Assembly (NCBI GenBank): GCA_004296815.1
Contig: SCVT01000297.1
Span: 1-11,840, forward strand
DNA from: Reyranella sp.
Lineage (GTDB): Bacteria; Pseudomonadota; Alphaproteobacteria; Reyranellales; Reyranellaceae
Length of the DNA stretch: 11,840 nt
Direction of reading: 5' to 3'
Numbering within the stretch: the stretch's first letter is position 1; every line of letters begins with the position of its first letter. The notes below the pieces were generated by a model. That model ran no database searches, had not been told where the DNA came from, and saw only the letters and a program-made list of their open reading frames with translations. A program made the position numbers and the translations under genes. Positions 5,401 through 11,362 of the stretch are shown here, one piece after another.

Positions 5401-6209
5401 GCGATCCGCTGCCTCCATTGCCAGCGTCAGCGCCCGAGTTGGTCGGACGCCTGCTGCGTTGGCTCGCGCTCGCAGCCCTGGTGCTGGCTGTGCTTCTGTT
5501 CATCCTGCCGCTCGGCTTCATCATGGCGCCGCTCGGGCTGCTTCTGATCGTGGTCGTTGCCCTGTTCGCGACGGGCAAGGTGCCGCCCTCCTGGTTGTCA
5601 TGCGTCGACCCCAAGGATGTCGGCAAGGTGGGCGGTGCCCTGTGGCCCATCGTGGTGGTGATCGGCTTCGTGTTGCTTGCCTTGCTGGCGGGGCTGCCGG
5701 GCCTGCTGATCGGGGCCGTCGTGGTCGCCGTCCTGTTCGGCCTAGGCTGGGCGGGTATCGGTCCTCTCGCTCCGCTTGCTACCATCATACGCGGCATGGT
5801 CGGGTTGATACGTGTGCTGCCTCTCCTGCGCGATCCGGTCGGACACGCGGCCAATGCCCTCGGTGCGGCTGCCGATGCAGTCGACAACCTCAAGGTCGGA
5901 TTGGATGGAGCCGAACGCAAGCTCGGCGAGGCCAGGCTACTCCTTTCGGCGGTCGAGGTACCGACGATCGAGGTGAAGGAAGAGGCGAAGACGGCGAAGA
6001 TTCCGGGAATCGGCGACGTGTCCATTCCCGGGCTGAGCGTCAACGCGACAAAGACCAAGCCATTCGACGGTGAGCTTGGAAAGCGGCTCGACGCCGTGCA
6101 GAGTGGCTTATTGGATGCACGCAAGGCCGCGGAAGCACAGGCCAAGGCGCTGGACGCGGCCGCCGCTGGTCTCAAGGCGCTCCACGACGTGCTGCCGCAA
6201 CGTCCGTGA
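5397..6209 (+). CDS. Membrane protein with C-terminal helical domain, partner of the collagen-like protein
   Basis: The protein is 270 aa. The ATG at 5397 overlaps the preceding stop (ATGA); the frame is open further upstream but lies inside the preceding gene, so this start is preferred. Hydrophobic segments lie at about 18-38, 40-59, 82-101 and 102-122, with a short polar loop (PPSWLSCVDPKDVGK) between pairs. Residues 145-187 are a charged/alanine-rich helix. Residues 188-222 are strand- or loop-like with the repeats IPGIGDVSIPGLSV. Residues 223-265 are another Ala/Lys-rich helix (ARKAAEAQAKALDAAAAGLK). The last part could form an antiparallel helical hairpin outside the membrane. The family is not recognised. 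It shares relaxed codon use with the preceding gene. The plsY start is 25 bp downstream. Confidence 0.8.
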   Translation: MSDPLPPLPASAPELVGRLLRWLALAALVLAVLLFILPLGFIMAPLGLLLIVVVALFATGKVPPSWLSCVDPKDVGKVGGALWPIVVVIGFVLLALLAGLPGLLIGAVVVAVLFGLGWAGIGPLAPLATIIRGMVGLIRVLPLLRDPVGHAANALGAAADAVDNLKVGLDGAERKLGEARLLLSAVEVPTIEVKEEAKTAKIPGIGDVSIPGLSVNATKTKPFDGELGKRLDAVQSGLLDARKAAEAQAKALDAAAAGLKALHDVLPQRP

Positions 6210-6234
6210 AGCTCTGACCGAGGCGTGTGACGAC

Positions 6235-6861
6235 GTGACTTTCTGGATCGTCAGCGCGGCCTCGATCGTGGCCGCCTATCTCCTGGGCTCCCTGCCGACA
6301 GGCTATCTCGCCGGACGATTGCTGAAAGGCATCGACATCCGCGAACACGGCTCCGGATCGACCGGGGCGACCAACGTGCTGCGGACCCTGGGCAAGGGGC
6401 CGGCGCTCGCGGTGCTGCTCGTCGACGTGCTGAAGGGCGTGGCGGCGATCGCCTTCGTCCGCTGGATCCATTCCTGGCTCGATGCGCCGGCGTGGATACC
6501 CTGGGCCGTCTGTCTCGCCGGCCTCGCCGTGCTGCTGGGGCACAGCCGGTCGGTCTGGCTGAACTTCACCGGCGGGAAATCCGCCGCGACGGGGCTGGGC
6601 GTGTTGCTGGCGTTGTCGTGGCCGGTGGGCTTGGGCGCCGCGGCGGCCTTCGGCGTCGTCCTGGCAATCTTCAGGATCGTTTCACTGAGCTCGATGACGG
6701 CGGCGTTGACGGCGATCACGCTCGTCTGCGTCCTCGAACAACCCTTGCCCTATCGGCTGCTGGTGATCGCGGGCGGCGTCTACGTGATCGTGCTCCACCG
6801 CATGAACATCCGGCGCCTGCTGGCCGGAACGGAACCGCGCGTCGGGCGCAAACTCAGTTGA
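6235..6861 (+). CDS. plsY: Glycerol-3-phosphate acyltransferase PlsY
   Basis: PlsY is an inner-membrane enzyme that transfers the acyl group of acyl-phosphate to glycerol-3-phosphate, the first acylation in phosphatidic acid synthesis. The 208-aa length is typical. The three family motifs are present: GSLPTGYLAGRLLKG (18-32) running into HGSGSTGATNVLRTLGK (38-54); GHSRSVWLNFTGGKSAATG (102-120); and HRMNIRRLLAGTEPRVG (188-204). About five membrane segments are seen. The GTG at 6235 is chosen because the protein then begins just before the first membrane segment; GAGG lies about 11 bases upstream. A longer frame would run into the previous gene. The motif wording (GSGSTGATNVLRTLGK, LNFTGGKSAATG) resembles the form I associate with cyanobacteria. 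The stop overlaps the convergent CHR gene. Confidence 0.93.
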   Translation: MTFWIVSAASIVAAYLLGSLPTGYLAGRLLKGIDIREHGSGSTGATNVLRTLGKGPALAVLLVDVLKGVAAIAFVRWIHSWLDAPAWIPWAVCLAGLAVLLGHSRSVWLNFTGGKSAATGLGVLLALSWPVGLGAAAAFGVVLAIFRIVSLSSMTAALTAITLVCVLEQPLPYRLLVIAGGVYVIVLHRMNIRRLLAGTEPRVGRKLS

Positions 6862-7387
6862 TGTTGAGCCAGTGCATCGCCATGCCGACCAGGCCGGAGA
6901 CCACGATCGGGTAGGCCGGGTTGATCTTTGTGCGCCACAGCAGCAGGAACACGATCACGGCAATGGCGCCGGAGAAGATGCCGGTCACCGCGCCCATGCC
7001 CATGATGATCGCGCCGGCCGCCACCAGGCCGACAGCGACCGAGCCGAGGCCGGTCTGGATCGCCGGTCGCCAGCGCCAGGTCGCGAGGTGGGTCCACAGG
7101 CGGCCGACGAACAGGGTGAGCAGGCCGGTCGGCAGGAAGAACGCGATCAGGGCGACGAGCGCGCCGGGGATATGGCCAACGACGGCGCCGATCGACGCCA
7201 CCATCATCATGTTCGGTCCCGGCGCGAGCTGGCCCAGGCTGTAGAAATGCAGCAGCTCGGGGAAGGTCACCCAGTGATAGGTGTTGACGGTGAGGTCCTT
7301 GAGCTCGGGGAAGGCGGCCATGCCGCCGCCGACCGTCAGCAGCGACAGGTAGGAGAAGACGGCGGCGAGGTCCCAGAGGTTCTTCAC
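6854..7387 (-). CDS. CHR-family transporter, C-terminal half (split ChrA)
   Basis: The protein is 177 aa from a GTG that overlaps the stop of the upstream half (GTGA). It has the second-repeat signature of the CHR superfamily: FSYLSLLTVGGGMAAFPEL (11-29), then LGQLAPGPNMMMVASIGAVV (51-70) with Gly-His-Ile-Pro-Gly, and further membrane segments to about 172. ChrA proteins export chromate, or in other members probably other oxyanions; short CHR proteins are encoded as pairs of half-size genes whose products are expected to insert with opposite topology and combine. Here the two halves are adjacent and translationally coupled, so a functional heteromer is likely. The substrate cannot be told from sequence. 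The 3' end overlaps plsY by 8 bp. Confidence 0.9.
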   Translation of the reverse strand: MKNLWDLAAVFSYLSLLTVGGGMAAFPELKDLTVNTYHWVTFPELLHFYSLGQLAPGPNMMMVASIGAVVGHIPGALVALIAFFLPTGLLTLFVGRLWTHLATWRWRPAIQTGLGSVAVGLVAAGAIIMGMGAVTGIFSGAIAVIVFLLLWRTKINPAYPIVVSGLVGMAMHWLNIN

Positions 7388-7974
7388 TTGGGATCTTCCT
7401 TGGGACCGGCCTTGGGAGTCCTGTCGCGCGGACGGTGCCACCAGATCGCGATCGCGCCGGCGGCCAGCAGGGCGTAGGGGACCGGCACCTTGAGGAACGC
7501 CACGGCCACCGCGGTCGCTATCACGAAGACGTAGTCGGCGAATTCCTTCAGCACCTTGGAGCCGAGCTGCACGCCCACCACGACGATGAGGCCCAACGCC
7601 CCGGCGGCGATGCCGTGCAGGAAGGCCTTCGACCAGGGATCGTCGCCGCCGACGCCGTAGGCGAAGGCTGCGGCCGTCATGAGAGTGGCGCCGGGCAGGC
7701 ACATGCCGAGCGTGGCGACCAGCGCGCCCCAGCCGCCGCGCAGCCGGTCGCCGACCAGGATCGACATGTTGGTGGCGTTGAGGCCGGGCAGGGTCTGGCT
7801 GATCGACAGCAGCTCGACGAAGCTCAGATCGTCGAGCCACTTCTGGCGCACCACGAGGCCGGTGCGCAGGTAGCCGACCACGCCGCCGCCCAGGCTGGTC
7901 GCGCCCATCACGAAGAAGACCCAGAAGAGCCGGCCGAGCGACGGTGGCGGGGGAGGAGTCTCGGGCTCGCTCAT
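7384..7974 (-). CDS. CHR-family transporter, N-terminal half (split ChrA)
   Basis: The protein is 196 aa. The ATG at 7974 overlaps the stop of the upstream gene (ATGA), and the frame further upstream lies inside that gene. After a proline-rich cytoplasmic start (PETPPPPPS) comes the first-repeat CHR signature: GATSLGGGVVGYLRTGLVV (24-42), KWLDDLSFVELLSISQTLPG (45-64), GDRLRGGWGALVATLGMCLPG (75-95). Four to five membrane segments end near residue 179, followed by a basic/proline tail. It pairs with the following 177-aa half to make one CHR transporter. The tryptophan-leucine and Pro-Gly motifs are those usual for the family. Whether chromate, sulfate or another anion is carried is not shown. 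Confidence 0.9.
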   Translation of the reverse strand: MSEPETPPPPPSLGRLFWVFFVMGATSLGGGVVGYLRTGLVVRQKWLDDLSFVELLSISQTLPGLNATNMSILVGDRLRGGWGALVATLGMCLPGATLMTAAAFAYGVGGDDPWSKAFLHGIAAGALGLIVVVGVQLGSKVLKEFADYVFVIATAVAVAFLKVPVPYALLAAGAIAIWWHRPRDRTPKAGPKEDPK

Positions 7975-8924
7975 TCGTGCGCTTGCGGCGGGTTGCCCTT
8001 CAGGCGGTAGACGGCGCCGGTCTTGGTGGTGGTGAGCGCCAGCCAGTCGGCCGCAACCTGCTGCAGCTCGAGGAAGAAGGCCTCGCAATGGTTCAGCGCC
8101 TTGTGGCTGATGTCGCCGGGCCCCTCGAAGCGGAGCTGGTAGGCGAACTCGCCGACGAAGGCGTGATGGTCGCCGCGCGAGCGCCACAGGCCGAGATTGG
8201 CGGTCGCCCTCGTATGGTGGCCGCCGAAATCGAGCTCGCAGATGTCCTGCAGCAGCTCCTCGACGATCGTCTGGTTGACCAGGGAGACGTCGTCCGGACC
8301 GTCGCACGAGATCGACGAGAGGACGGGGAAGATCTTGGTCAGCTCGGGCAGCGACATGTGGCCGAGCGAGGACATGACGATGCGCGCCGCCTGTGGCGCC
8401 TGGCTCAGCCCGAACTCGACATTGTGGGAGAGAAGGCGGCGCATCCCGCCGATCTTCTCCTTGAGCGGCATGACCTCGAGCTTGAACTTGATCTTGTACT
8501 TGCCGTCGATCTGCGGCCGCACGTCGAGGGCCTGCGCCTTCATCATGTCGTCGCTGCGGTACTTGAAGACGATCTCGGGATCGCCGACCGCGAAGCCGTC
8601 CTGGAAGGCAATGCGGCGCCGGCAGATGTAGGCGTTGTTGTAGAGGTGGTAGCCGCCGGTATCGAGGAAGAGGACCTCGCGCACCTCGGGTCGCTGCTGC
8701 AGCTTGGGCGTATGATGGTAGCCGACGCCCGTGGTCTCGGCGGCGCGCTGCACCAGCGCGGCGAACTCCTTGAAGACGTGGGCGGAGGTGAAGCGGTCAG
8801 GCTTCAGGATCAGCTTGCACTGCAAATACTGGATCTCGTCGCAGCGCCGTCCGTCGGCGTAGGTGAGATCCTGTCGCTCGGCCAACCACTTCGCGATCTG
8901 GCCGTCGTTCTCGTGTGAATGCAT
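7971..8924 (-). CDS. CYTH-like protein of unknown function, coupled to split ChrA
   Basis: The protein is 317 aa. The ATG at 8924 is preceded at 5 bases by AGGGAG. It has no signal peptide or membrane segment, so it is cytoplasmic. Residues 84-106 (VLFLDTGGYHLY then AYICRRR) and 115-123 (DPEIVFKYR) resemble the strands of CYTH/triphosphate-tunnel proteins, in which a 'DT...L...RRR' strand is followed by an 'xxxKYR' strand. Basic and acidic alternating strands recur at 142-151 (KYKIKFKLEV) and near the C-terminus (GEFAYQLRFE, GAVYRLKG). The N-terminal ExExK of CYTH enzymes is not intact (EIQYLQCKL at 30-38), so catalysis is doubtful. The assignment is a fold-level guess. The stop overlaps the start of the CHR N-half, so it may serve that transporter. 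Confidence 0.78.
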   Translation of the reverse strand: MHSHENDGQIAKWLAERQDLTYADGRRCDEIQYLQCKLILKPDRFTSAHVFKEFAALVQRAAETTGVGYHHTPKLQQRPEVREVLFLDTGGYHLYNNAYICRRRIAFQDGFAVGDPEIVFKYRSDDMMKAQALDVRPQIDGKYKIKFKLEVMPLKEKIGGMRRLLSHNVEFGLSQAPQAARIVMSSLGHMSLPELTKIFPVLSSISCDGPDDVSLVNQTIVEELLQDICELDFGGHHTRATANLGLWRSRGDHHAFVGEFAYQLRFEGPGDISHKALNHCEAFFLELQQVAADWLALTTTKTGAVYRLKGNPPQAHE

Positions 8925-8955
8925 TTTTGCTCCCTGACCGCAAACTAACGCGCGG

Positions 8956-9267
8956 TCACCGTCCTGTCATCTGAGCCGTGTCGGGAACGTCGGCGCGGCC
9001 GAACGTGTCGACGCGGCCGTCGGTGAAGCAGACGTAGTAGCGGTTGCTCAACGTCCACGGCGTGCGGCTCCAGAAGTCCTTGAGCACGGTGTAGTAGGCG
9101 CAGTCCTTGCCCGGCGAATGGGTCGAGGCGTCGGGCGGACCCATCAGTGACGCGACCTGCTCGCGCGTCATGCCGGCCTGCAGCTTCTCCAGGTTGTCGC
9201 CGTGTACGCAGCCGCCGAGCAGCGTCATTGGCAGCGCGATCGAAAGCAGACATGCGATACGTTTCAT
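8956..9267 (-). CDS. BamE/SmpA-OmlA-like outer-membrane lipoprotein
   Basis: The protein is 103 aa. The ATG at 9267 is preferred because GGAGA (9277-9273) precedes it by 5 bases; an ATG four codons upstream has its only G-rich motif too close. Residues 1-19 are a lipoprotein signal ending Leu-Gly-Gly-Cys, with Cys20 as the lipidation site. Val at the next position gives no inner-membrane retention signal, so outer membrane is likely. The core NLEKLQAGMTREQVASLMGP (25-44) is the SmpA/OmlA helix and Gly-Pro turn, followed by strands ending YYVCFTDGRVDTFG. BamE proper is a subunit of the outer-membrane barrel assembly machine. This copy may be a paralogue because its neighbours are a CHR transporter operon. 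Two extra cysteines (56 and 80) could pair. The CYTH-like gene starts 31 bp downstream. Confidence 0.85.
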   Translation of the reverse strand: MKRIACLLSIALPMTLLGGCVHGDNLEKLQAGMTREQVASLMGPPDASTHSPGKDCAYYTVLKDFWSRTPWTLSNRYYVCFTDGRVDTFGRADVPDTAQMTGR

Positions 9268-9272
9268 GGCCG

Positions 9273-9277
9273 TCTCC
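9273..9277 (-). promoter_or_regulatory. Ribosome binding site deciding the lipoprotein start
   Basis: Minus-strand GGAGA, 5 bases before the ATG at 9267. It favours this start over the ATG at 9279. Confidence 0.65.
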
Positions 9278-9322
9278 ATGCACTCCTAATCAGGCTTGGC
9301 CTCACCGCCAACAATTGTCGGG

Positions 9323-9336
9323 CAGCCGGGCGGCTG
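9323..9336 (+). other. Small inverted repeat before the aminotransferase gene
   Basis: CAGCC (9323-9327) and GGCTG (9332-9336) form a perfect 5-bp inverted repeat with loop GGGC in the 84-bp divergent region between the lipoprotein and aminotransferase genes. It could be an operator or leader hairpin, or chance. I see no convincing promoter in this gap. Confidence 0.25.
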
Positions 9337-9351
9337 GCGCAATTCCGGACG

Positions 9352-10581
9352 ATGCGCTACGTCCCAATGATGCAAGATCAGACCAGATTTGTCGCGCCGG
9401 GTACGCCTGCGTCGCTGAGCGGCGCCACGGCCGGCCTGCCCGAAACCCCCATCGCCGAAGTGGCGATGTCCGTCTTCGGCGATCCCGACGTGGTGCCCCT
9501 GTGGTTCGGCGAGAGCGATCTCGTGACGCCGGATTTCGTGCGCGATGCCGCGGCCAAGGGGCTGCAGGCGGGCGACACCTTCTATACGTGGCAGCGCGGC
9601 ATCCCCGAGCTGCGCGCGGCGCTGGCGGCCTATACCGAGCGGCTGTACCTCGCCAAGTGTCCGGCCGACCGCATCTCGGTGACGACCGGCGGCATGCAGG
9701 CGATCCTGCTCACCTGCCAGCTCCTGCTCGATCCCGGCGACAATATCGTGATCGTGTCGCCGATCTGGCCGAACATCACCTCGGCCACCAAGCTGGTGGG
9801 CGGCGTGCCGAAGTACGTGGCGCTCGACCGCACACCGACGGGCGGCTGGAAGCTCGACCTGCAGAAGGTGTTCGACGCGGTCGACTCCCGCACGCGCGCG
9901 ATCTTCGTCAACTCGCCCGGCAATCCGACGGGCTGGACCATGACCTCGGACGAGCAGGCGGCGTTGCTCGACTTTGCGCGCAAGCGCGGCGTCTGGATCA
10001 TGGCCGACGAGGTCTATGCGCGGCTGATCTACAGCAAGCGCCCCGACGGGCGGCAGGTCGCGCCGTCGTTCCTCGAACTCGCAGGACCGGACGATCCGGT
10101 GATCGTGCTCAACAGCTTCTCCAAGCCCTGGGCGATGACCGGCTGGCGGCTGGGCTGGCTGACGCATCCGGCGGCGCTGGGCGACCAGTTCGCCAAGCTG
10201 GTGCAGATCAACACCTCGGGCGCGCCGGCCTTCCTGCAGAAGGGCGCTGTCGCCGCGGTCGAGAAGGGCGATGCCTTCGTGAACGAGATGGTCGAGCGCT
10301 GCCGGGCCGGCGGCGAGCTGGTGTTCCAGCGGCTCTCGGCGATCCCGCGCGTCAAGATCGCTCGGCCGGACGCGGCCTTCTACGCCTTCTTCTCGGTTGA
10401 TGGCGTTTCCGACACGCTGTCGTTCTGCAAGACGCTCGCCAAGCAGTACAAGGTTGGCCTCGCGCCGGGCGAGGCGTTCGGGCCGGGCGGGCAGGGCAAC
10501 GTGCGCCTCTGCTTCGCGTCGAGCGCGGAGCGGCTCAGCAAGGGTCTCGATCGCATCGAAGCCGCGGTCAAGGCACTGTGA
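9352..10581 (+). CDS. Class I/II pyridoxal-phosphate aminotransferase
   Basis: The protein is 409 aa, the usual length for fold-type I aminotransferases. Landmarks in order: FGESDLVTPDFV (52-63) and YTWQRGIPELRAAL (78-91) at the substrate entry; TTGGMQAI (111-118) for phosphate contact; NSPGNPTG (187-194); DEVYARLIY (219-227) with Asp219 facing the pyridine nitrogen; NSFSKPWAMTGWRLGW (254-269) with Lys258 as the Schiff-base lysine and Arg266 at the phosphate; NVRLCFASS (383-391) with Arg385 as the expected carboxylate anchor. All catalytic residues are present. It probably transaminates an amino acid such as aspartate or an aromatic one; specificity cannot be read. The start is uncertain between 9352, 9367 and 9370, with no strong ribosome site. 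The ABC ATPase gene begins 7 bp later. Confidence 0.92.
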   Translation: MRYVPMMQDQTRFVAPGTPASLSGATAGLPETPIAEVAMSVFGDPDVVPLWFGESDLVTPDFVRDAAAKGLQAGDTFYTWQRGIPELRAALAAYTERLYLAKCPADRISVTTGGMQAILLTCQLLLDPGDNIVIVSPIWPNITSATKLVGGVPKYVALDRTPTGGWKLDLQKVFDAVDSRTRAIFVNSPGNPTGWTMTSDEQAALLDFARKRGVWIMADEVYARLIYSKRPDGRQVAPSFLELAGPDDPVIVLNSFSKPWAMTGWRLGWLTHPAALGDQFAKLVQINTSGAPAFLQKGAVAAVEKGDAFVNEMVERCRAGGELVFQRLSAIPRVKIARPDAAFYAFFSVDGVSDTLSFCKTLAKQYKVGLAPGEAFGPGGQGNVRLCFASSAERLSKGLDRIEAAVKAL

Positions 10582-10588
10582 TGGCGGC

Positions 10589-11362
10589 ATGGACCAGTCC
10601 CCGTCGATCCAGATCCATAACCTGCGCAAGGTCTATGGCGACATCGTCGCCGTCGACGACCTGAGCTTCACGGCCAGGCGCGGCAGCGTGGTCGGCCTGC
10701 TGGGCGGCAACGGCGCCGGCAAGACCACGACGATCGCCATGCTGCTGGGCCTGCTTGAGCCGACGGCGGGCCGCATCGAGATCCTGGGCATCGACATGCT
10801 GAAGCGCCGGTTCGCGGCGTTGCCGCGCATGAACTTCTCCTCGCCCTATGTCGACCTGCCGCATCGCCTGACCGTGCGCCAGAACCTGCAGTTCTACGGC
10901 GGCCTCTACGGCGTGAAGGATCTGCGCCAGCGCATCGACGAGATCGCCGAGCACATGCAGGTCGCCTCGTTCCTCGACCGCCAGGCCGGCAAGCTGTCGG
11001 CCGGGCAGAAGACGCGCGTGGCGCTCGCCAAGGCGCTGATCAACAAGCCCGACGTGCTGCTGCTCGACGAGCCCACGGCCTCGCTCGATCCCGACACGGC
11101 CGACTGGGTGCGCGGCTACCTCGAGACCTACCAGCACGAGACACACGCCACGATCCTGCTCGCCTCGCACAATATGGGCGAGGTCGAGCGGCTGTGCGAC
11201 GACGTGATCCTGCTGCAGAAGGGCAAGGTCTTCGAACGCGGCAGCCCGCGCGAGCTGATCGAGCGGTTCGGCCGCGAGGACATGGAGGAGGTGTTCCTCG
11301 ACATGGCACGCGGCCGCGGTCGCGGCCTCGACACCCTCAAAAAAGAGGAGAGCGCGTCGTGA
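10589..11362 (+). CDS. ABC transporter ATP-binding protein (ABC-2 exporter type)
   Basis: The protein is 257 aa. Walker A is GGNGAGKT (39-46), the signature is LSAGQKTR (136-143), Walker B is DVLLLDEP (155-162), the D-loop SLDPD follows, and the switch histidine is in LLASHN (190-195). In place of the usual Q-loop glutamine, the sequence reads MNFSSPYVDL (81-90), with serine at the aligned position. The domain is of the drug/polysaccharide/Na+ exporter (NatA/CcmA-like) class, energising an ABC-2 membrane subunit. The ATG at 10589 has only a weak ribosome site; the preceding gene's stop is 7 bp away, so translation may be coupled. The following permease gene overlaps by GTGA. A Lys/Glu-rich tail (DTLKKEESAS) ends the protein. 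The substrate is unknown. Confidence 0.92.
   Translation: MDQSPSIQIHNLRKVYGDIVAVDDLSFTARRGSVVGLLGGNGAGKTTTIAMLLGLLEPTAGRIEILGIDMLKRRFAALPRMNFSSPYVDLPHRLTVRQNLQFYGGLYGVKDLRQRIDEIAEHMQVASFLDRQAGKLSAGQKTRVALAKALINKPDVLLLDEPTASLDPDTADWVRGYLETYQHETHATILLASHNMGEVERLCDDVILLQKGKVFERGSPRELIERFGREDMEEVFLDMARGRGRGLDTLKKEESAS
11347..11350 (+). promoter_or_regulatory. Ribosome binding site of the ABC-2 permease
   Basis: GGAG within AGAGGAG lies 8 bases before the GTG at 11359, inside the end of the ATPase gene. It supports the GTG that overlaps the ATPase stop. Confidence 0.7.

Noticed and set aside
2134..5418. Minus-strand open frame of over 1000 codons
   Set aside because: It lies antisense to three well-supported genes, is rich in Arg, His, Gln and Asp with no domain logic, and is explained by the scarcity of stop codons in GC-rich antisense frames.
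6070..6234. Longer N-terminus for PlsY
   Set aside because: It would overlap the preceding gene by 140 bp and add a basic, non-family extension.
9286..10629. Long minus-strand frame opposite the aminotransferase
   Set aside because: The plus strand carries all aminotransferase motifs; the antisense translation is a low-complexity Arg/His/Ala shadow.
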